Positions 5,573-8,438 of a stretch of 8,438 nucleotides of DNA are shown piece after piece. The DNA is taken from positions 1 through 8,438 of the forward strand of contig JANTGN010000105.1 of assembly GCA_024762895.1 (NCBI GenBank), written 5' to 3'. The translations under genes were made by a program, and so were the position numbers. Each line of letters begins with the position of its first letter. Position 1 is the first letter of the stretch. The DNA comes from Thiotrichales bacterium (GTDB lineage Bacteria; Pseudomonadota; Gammaproteobacteria; J044). The notes under the pieces were generated by a model. That model ran no database searches, was not told the DNA's origin, and worked only from the letters and a program-made list of their open reading frames with translations.

Positions 5573-6229
5573 TCAGAGCGTTCGATATTCTCCGTCATAG
5601 GCCGCCTGTATTTCAGGTGAGTGATGGTAGACATAGGACCTGAGCTGGTCATACATTTCCTGGCTGAGTTTGTGAAATCGTAACGCCAGCTTGATCTTGT
5701 CGTCGTGTTTGTGGGCCCATACGACGGAACAGTCGCAGTCATGCCATTCCTGGTTTGAAAATCTGACCCTCAGGGTAAGCAGTGTTTTCCCGGGTACCAG
5801 TTCAATATTGCTGTGCTCGGTGATCAGGGCAATACCGGTAGCGGAAATATTCTCGATGGTTGGGTTTTCCAGCTGGCCCCTGGCTTCAACGACATTAATC
5901 TCTTCCTGCTCAAGATGAATACGTCGACTTCTCGAATGGCCTGATTTTTCCACAATAGTGGGATAGCCCAGGTGGAACTGTCTTGTATTAGTGTCCTTGA
6001 TGAATTCAACCCTGGGGTAGAACATGAGGGTATAGTCACCGACATCGGCCTGCAGCCTGAGTTCATTGGCCATCTGTAGTAGTTCAAGGATGCGTGGGTC
6101 CTGCGCGGGGGCATCCATCTCTGCCTTATTAGGCATTAAGACCAGGTCCGATTTTGTGTCCTTGAAAATCTTCTGGATAAAATTCAGTTCTTCCTGACTG
6201 AGTTTAGGGTCTTTGTTCTTTCCGGACAT
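5573..6229 (-). CDS. PilZ domain protein, probable c-di-GMP effector
   Basis: This 218-residue soluble protein has an N-terminal part (1-95) that starts with a charged helix (SQEELNFIQKIFKD) and continues in a beta-rich stretch, reminiscent of YcgR-like proteins. The PilZ domain follows. Its second motif is intact: N127-I-S129-A-T-G132 fits (D/N)-x-S-x-x-G, and LRVRFSNQEW, CSVVWAHK and KLALRFHKLS follow as the usual barrel strands. The first motif is unusual: instead of RxxxR the sequence reads SRSRRIHL at 99-106. Aligning R103 with the second Arg puts Ser99 where the first Arg should be, with R100 and R102 nearby. c-di-GMP binding is therefore likely but not certain. The start has a good ribosome binding site, GGGAAG at 6235-6240. 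It lies 159 bp downstream of the HD-GYP gene on the same strand; the gap is AT-rich and may hold its own promoter. Confidence 0.85.
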   Translation of the reverse strand: MSGKNKDPKLSQEELNFIQKIFKDTKSDLVLMPNKAEMDAPAQDPRILELLQMANELRLQADVGDYTLMFYPRVEFIKDTNTRQFHLGYPTIVEKSGHSRSRRIHLEQEEINVVEARGQLENPTIENISATGIALITEHSNIELVPGKTLLTLRVRFSNQEWHDCDCSVVWAHKHDDKIKLALRFHKLSQEMYDQLRSYVYHHSPEIQAAYDGEYRTL

Positions 6230-6388
6230 AATGACTTCCCATAAACCAGCTAAAGGCGATGCAATTTAGATTTATAGTTATATGCTTAAGTACAAATATA
6301 GATGCTTTCATGGGATTTTTGTTCCATATACTTCGGATTCCAGGAAATTTATCAGGCTGGTCCGGAGCTGCGCCCCAAGCCATGGGTA

Positions 6389-7528
6389 TCAGTAGGGGTC
6401 TTCCAGAAACTGTGCCTTGATCTGTTCGACACGGTCACGGTGATTAATCAGGGCCTGGACGCAGTCTGAATCCAGTTTTTCACCCGACATCTGTCTGAGG
6501 GCCTCAAACGCCCTGTCGGTATCCCAGGCCTCTTTATAAGGGCGCCTGGAGGTCAGGGCATCAAATACATCGGCTACTGCAACGATACGGGCTTCGATAG
6601 GAATCTGATCCCCCCGGAGACCCTCGGGATAGCCCTTGCCGTTGATATATTCATGATGGTACTGGGCGATGTTTCTCAATAAATCAATATGTTGCAAATT
6701 GTCTAGCGAAAAGTTATCGATGATCTTATCAATCATTTCCCGACCAATCGTGGTGTGGGTGTTCATGATTGAACGTTCTTCCTCGTTCAAACCGTCGGGC
6801 TTTAACAGGATATGGTCCGGTATGCCGATCTTGCCGATGTCATGCAGCGGTGAAAACATGAAGAGGTGTTCGATGTAATCGTCATCAAGCTGGTACTGCC
6901 CCGCGAGTTCCTGGGCAATCAGACGGCAGTAACGAGACATGCGGTCCAGATGACTACCCGTCTCCGGGTCTCTGACATGAGTAATACTACCGGTCGTCTT
7001 GATGGCCGCAGTCAGTATGTTGATATTCGCAATTTCATTGATCACCATGAGTGAAATCAGATGTCCAAACAGGTCCAGCTCTCGCAGTATCTTTTCGTTA
7101 AAGACTTCCTGTTCATTGGAATTGAAGAATATAAAGCCCATGAAGGTGCCGTTGTTGAACATGGGCAGGGTATAGCTGGCGGCATAGCCCTGCCGTCCAA
7201 TTCGCTTGGTATGTTCACTGGTGCCGTCTTCCAGGGTGAGCATATTGTTGATCACGCGAGGCAGTCCCTGGTCCAGAATGGCCTTGAGCGATGGGGCATC
7301 ATCGAGAGAGGCCTGGTAGTTATCCAGTGGATTGTCTTCACCACTGCTATGCAGGTAGGTCTTCAAAATACCGGTGGAATGGTCGTAAAGTGTAATGGCA
7401 ATGCGTACGATAAAAGGAAAGGTTTCCTGTACAGCCTGGTGAGCGCTGACGAGCTTTTCTTTCAGGGGAATCTCCTGATTGAGTTTAGAAAGAATATCCT
7501 GATGAGGCGTGGTGTTTCCGGTTTCCAT
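6389..7528 (-). CDS. GAF / HD-GYP cyclic-di-GMP phosphodiesterase
   Basis: With the ATG at 7528 the protein has 379 residues. In what follows, residues are numbered from the upstream GTG at 7594; subtract 22 for the ATG form. Residues about 35-190 form a GAF-like sensor domain. Residues about 195-395 are HD-GYP: E211 and H215 (DPETGSH), H251-D252 (HDIGKIGIPD), H280 (NTHTTIGREM), H313-H314 (QYHHE), GYP at 321-323 (NGKGYPEGL) and D342 (AVADVFDAL). These are all the metal ligands expected of an active trinuclear HD-GYP enzyme, so hydrolysis of c-di-GMP to pGpG or GMP is predicted. I prefer the ATG at 7528: GAAG lies 8 bases upstream, and a promoter-like pair (7557-7585) falls between it and the GTG. 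The GTG has no usable ribosome binding site. No membrane segments are seen. The gene is upstream of the PilZ gene on the same strand. Confidence 0.92.
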   Translation of the reverse strand: METGNTTPHQDILSKLNQEIPLKEKLVSAHQAVQETFPFIVRIAITLYDHSTGILKTYLHSSGEDNPLDNYQASLDDAPSLKAILDQGLPRVINNMLTLEDGTSEHTKRIGRQGYAASYTLPMFNNGTFMGFIFFNSNEQEVFNEKILRELDLFGHLISLMVINEIANINILTAAIKTTGSITHVRDPETGSHLDRMSRYCRLIAQELAGQYQLDDDYIEHLFMFSPLHDIGKIGIPDHILLKPDGLNEEERSIMNTHTTIGREMIDKIIDNFSLDNLQHIDLLRNIAQYHHEYINGKGYPEGLRGDQIPIEARIVAVADVFDALTSRRPYKEAWDTDRAFEALRQMSGEKLDSDCVQALINHRDRVEQIKAQFLEDPY

Positions 7529-7556
7529 ATGAATATCTTCGATGCCTTTTGTATTG

Positions 7557-7585
7557 AATATAGAGAATAATGGTGGGGTAATAAA
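7557..7585 (-). promoter_or_regulatory. Weak candidate promoter for the HD-GYP gene
   Basis: On the minus strand, TTTATT (7585-7580; three of six -35 bases) is followed 17 bp later by TATATT (7562-7557; five of six -10 bases). Transcription would start about 20-25 bases before ATG 7528. This fits the shorter form of the protein. Confidence 0.25.
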
Positions 7586-7700
7586 GCGATGCACTAGATT
7601 GAATAACCCTGCATTCAGTGTTTCTAAAGGCGATTGGGCCTGGTTTTTGTTTTATTTGGACTGAGGAATGAATAGGGGTTCTGAAAAGACTGGCCGGCGA

Positions 7701-8438
7701 ATGAAGATTTATGGCATAGATTTCACCAGTAAGCCCACCAGGGCCAAACCCATCACCTGTGCCGGGGCCAGCTTGCAGGATGGAGTACTGAGTGTTCATG
7801 CCCTGGACGAGCTGGTCAGTTTTGATGAATTTGATGGCCTGCTGTCTGTCGATGGCCCCTGGGTGGCGGGGATGGATTTTCCTTTTGGCCAGTCAAGGCG
7901 TTTCATCTGCAATGTGGGATGGCCGGAAGACTGGGAGGAATATATAGCCCTGGTCTCTGCGATGGGCAGGAATGAATTTGTTCAGTTGCTAGAAGCGTAC
8001 AAGGCAATCAGGCCCTATGGTGATAAAGAGCATAAACGAGTGATTGATCAACGTGCAGGCTCAATTAGTCCACAGAAGCTCTATGGCATCCCTGTGGGCA
8101 AGATGTTTTTTGAAGGAGCGCCACGTCTTTTGAAAAGCCCCGCCAGTATTATTCCCATGAGGAAAAACAGTGATGCCCGTATCGTTGTCGAGGCCCATCC
8201 TTCTGTGATAGCACGACGATTTATCGAACGACGCCCTTACAAAAATGATACGCCAGCAAAACAGACTCGGGTACTAAGGGCGGCACGGATTAATTTGCTC
8301 GCTGCCTTACAGTCATCCGCATTCAAAGAGGTGTACGGTTTTGAGCTGTTGCTGCCAGCAGAACTTGTAAGGGTCTGTAGTGAAGATGCGACCGGCGACA
8401 GGCTGGATGCCATCCTGTGCTGTATACAGGCAAGCTGG
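7701..8438 (+). CDS. DUF429 family protein (RNase H-like fold), C-terminus cut by window end
   Basis: The 246 codons run open to the right edge. The N-terminus MKIYGIDFTSKPTRAKPITCA matches DUF429, which typically starts with G-(I/V)-D-F-T-S-x-P-x-x-x-K-P-I. Later elements fit too: GMDFPFG with D59, VVEAHPS with E164, and ATGDRLDAILCCIQA with D233 and D236 near the C-terminus. DUF429 proteins are predicted RNase H-like nucleases, with Asp/Glu residues such as D7, E164 and D236 as likely metal ligands, but I know of no confirmed substrate. The stop codon is beyond the window, probably close because the final helix is present. I chose ATG 7701, which begins exactly at the first strand. An in-frame ATG at 7668 would add 11 polar residues; its AGGA is too close to be a good ribosome site. 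The HD-GYP gene is divergent, with 172 bp between the chosen starts. Confidence 0.82.
   Translation, partial: MKIYGIDFTSKPTRAKPITCAGASLQDGVLSVHALDELVSFDEFDGLLSVDGPWVAGMDFPFGQSRRFICNVGWPEDWEEYIALVSAMGRNEFVQLLEAYKAIRPYGDKEHKRVIDQRAGSISPQKLYGIPVGKMFFEGAPRLLKSPASIIPMRKNSDARIVVEAHPSVIARRFIERRPYKNDTPAKQTRVLRAARINLLAALQSSAFKEVYGFELLLPAELVRVCSEDATGDRLDAILCCIQASW

Noticed and set aside
6355..6381. GC-rich inverted repeat just after the HD-GYP stop codon, possible terminator
   Set aside because: The outer stem needs a bulge, the inner stem competes with it, and no U tract follows on the minus strand.
7061..7570. 169-codon open frame on the plus strand opposite the HD-GYP gene
   Set aside because: It lies fully antisense to a gene with complete catalytic motifs and shows no domain or ribosome site of its own.
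7529..7594. N-terminal extension of the HD-GYP protein from GTG 7594
   Set aside because: No ribosome site at usable spacing, and a better ATG with GAAG upstream lies at 7528.
1..8438. tRNA, rRNA, CRISPR, insertion sequence or prophage signals
   Set aside because: I looked for conserved RNA motifs, regularly spaced repeats, transposase-like proteins and terminal inverted repeats and found none.

Overview
The window looks like chromosomal DNA from a free-living gammaproteobacterium with roughly balanced base composition (estimated by eye). The pointers are an AlgP/histone H1-like lysine-rich protein, a DUF6279-type lipoprotein, and a dense set of c-di-GMP and two-component genes. I see no rRNA, tRNA, CRISPR array, insertion sequence or phage gene. 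I cannot name the genus.

Left part (1-2980): the 5' end of a Tat-exported DUF1800 protein runs off the left edge on the minus strand. Next come a 54-residue two-helix membrane ORF (minus), the AlgP-like protein (plus), and a GNAT acetyltransferase (minus). The last two converge on a clear bidirectional terminator at 1317-1347. A DUF6279 lipoprotein follows on the plus strand.

Central and right part (2981-7528) is a signalling island. A small unrecognised helical protein (minus) is divergent from a two-gene unit. That unit encodes a receiver-CheC fusion and, 2 bp later, a PAS-GGDEF diguanylate cyclase. Converging on it are a PilZ-type protein and a GAF/HD-GYP phosphodiesterase, both on the minus strand. 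One stretch of about 4 kb therefore holds predicted proteins to make c-di-GMP (GGEEF plus an RxxD inhibitory site), to degrade it (complete HD-GYP metal ligand set) and to sense it (PilZ with an altered first motif). It also holds a receiver fused to its own candidate phosphatase. The gene order suggests one functional module, but that is inference.

Right edge (7701-8438): a DUF429 protein (RNase H-like fold) on the plus strand, cut by the window end.

No stretch longer than 300 bases lacks a gene. The longest gaps are about 120-200 bases and hold promoter-like or short repeat signals only.
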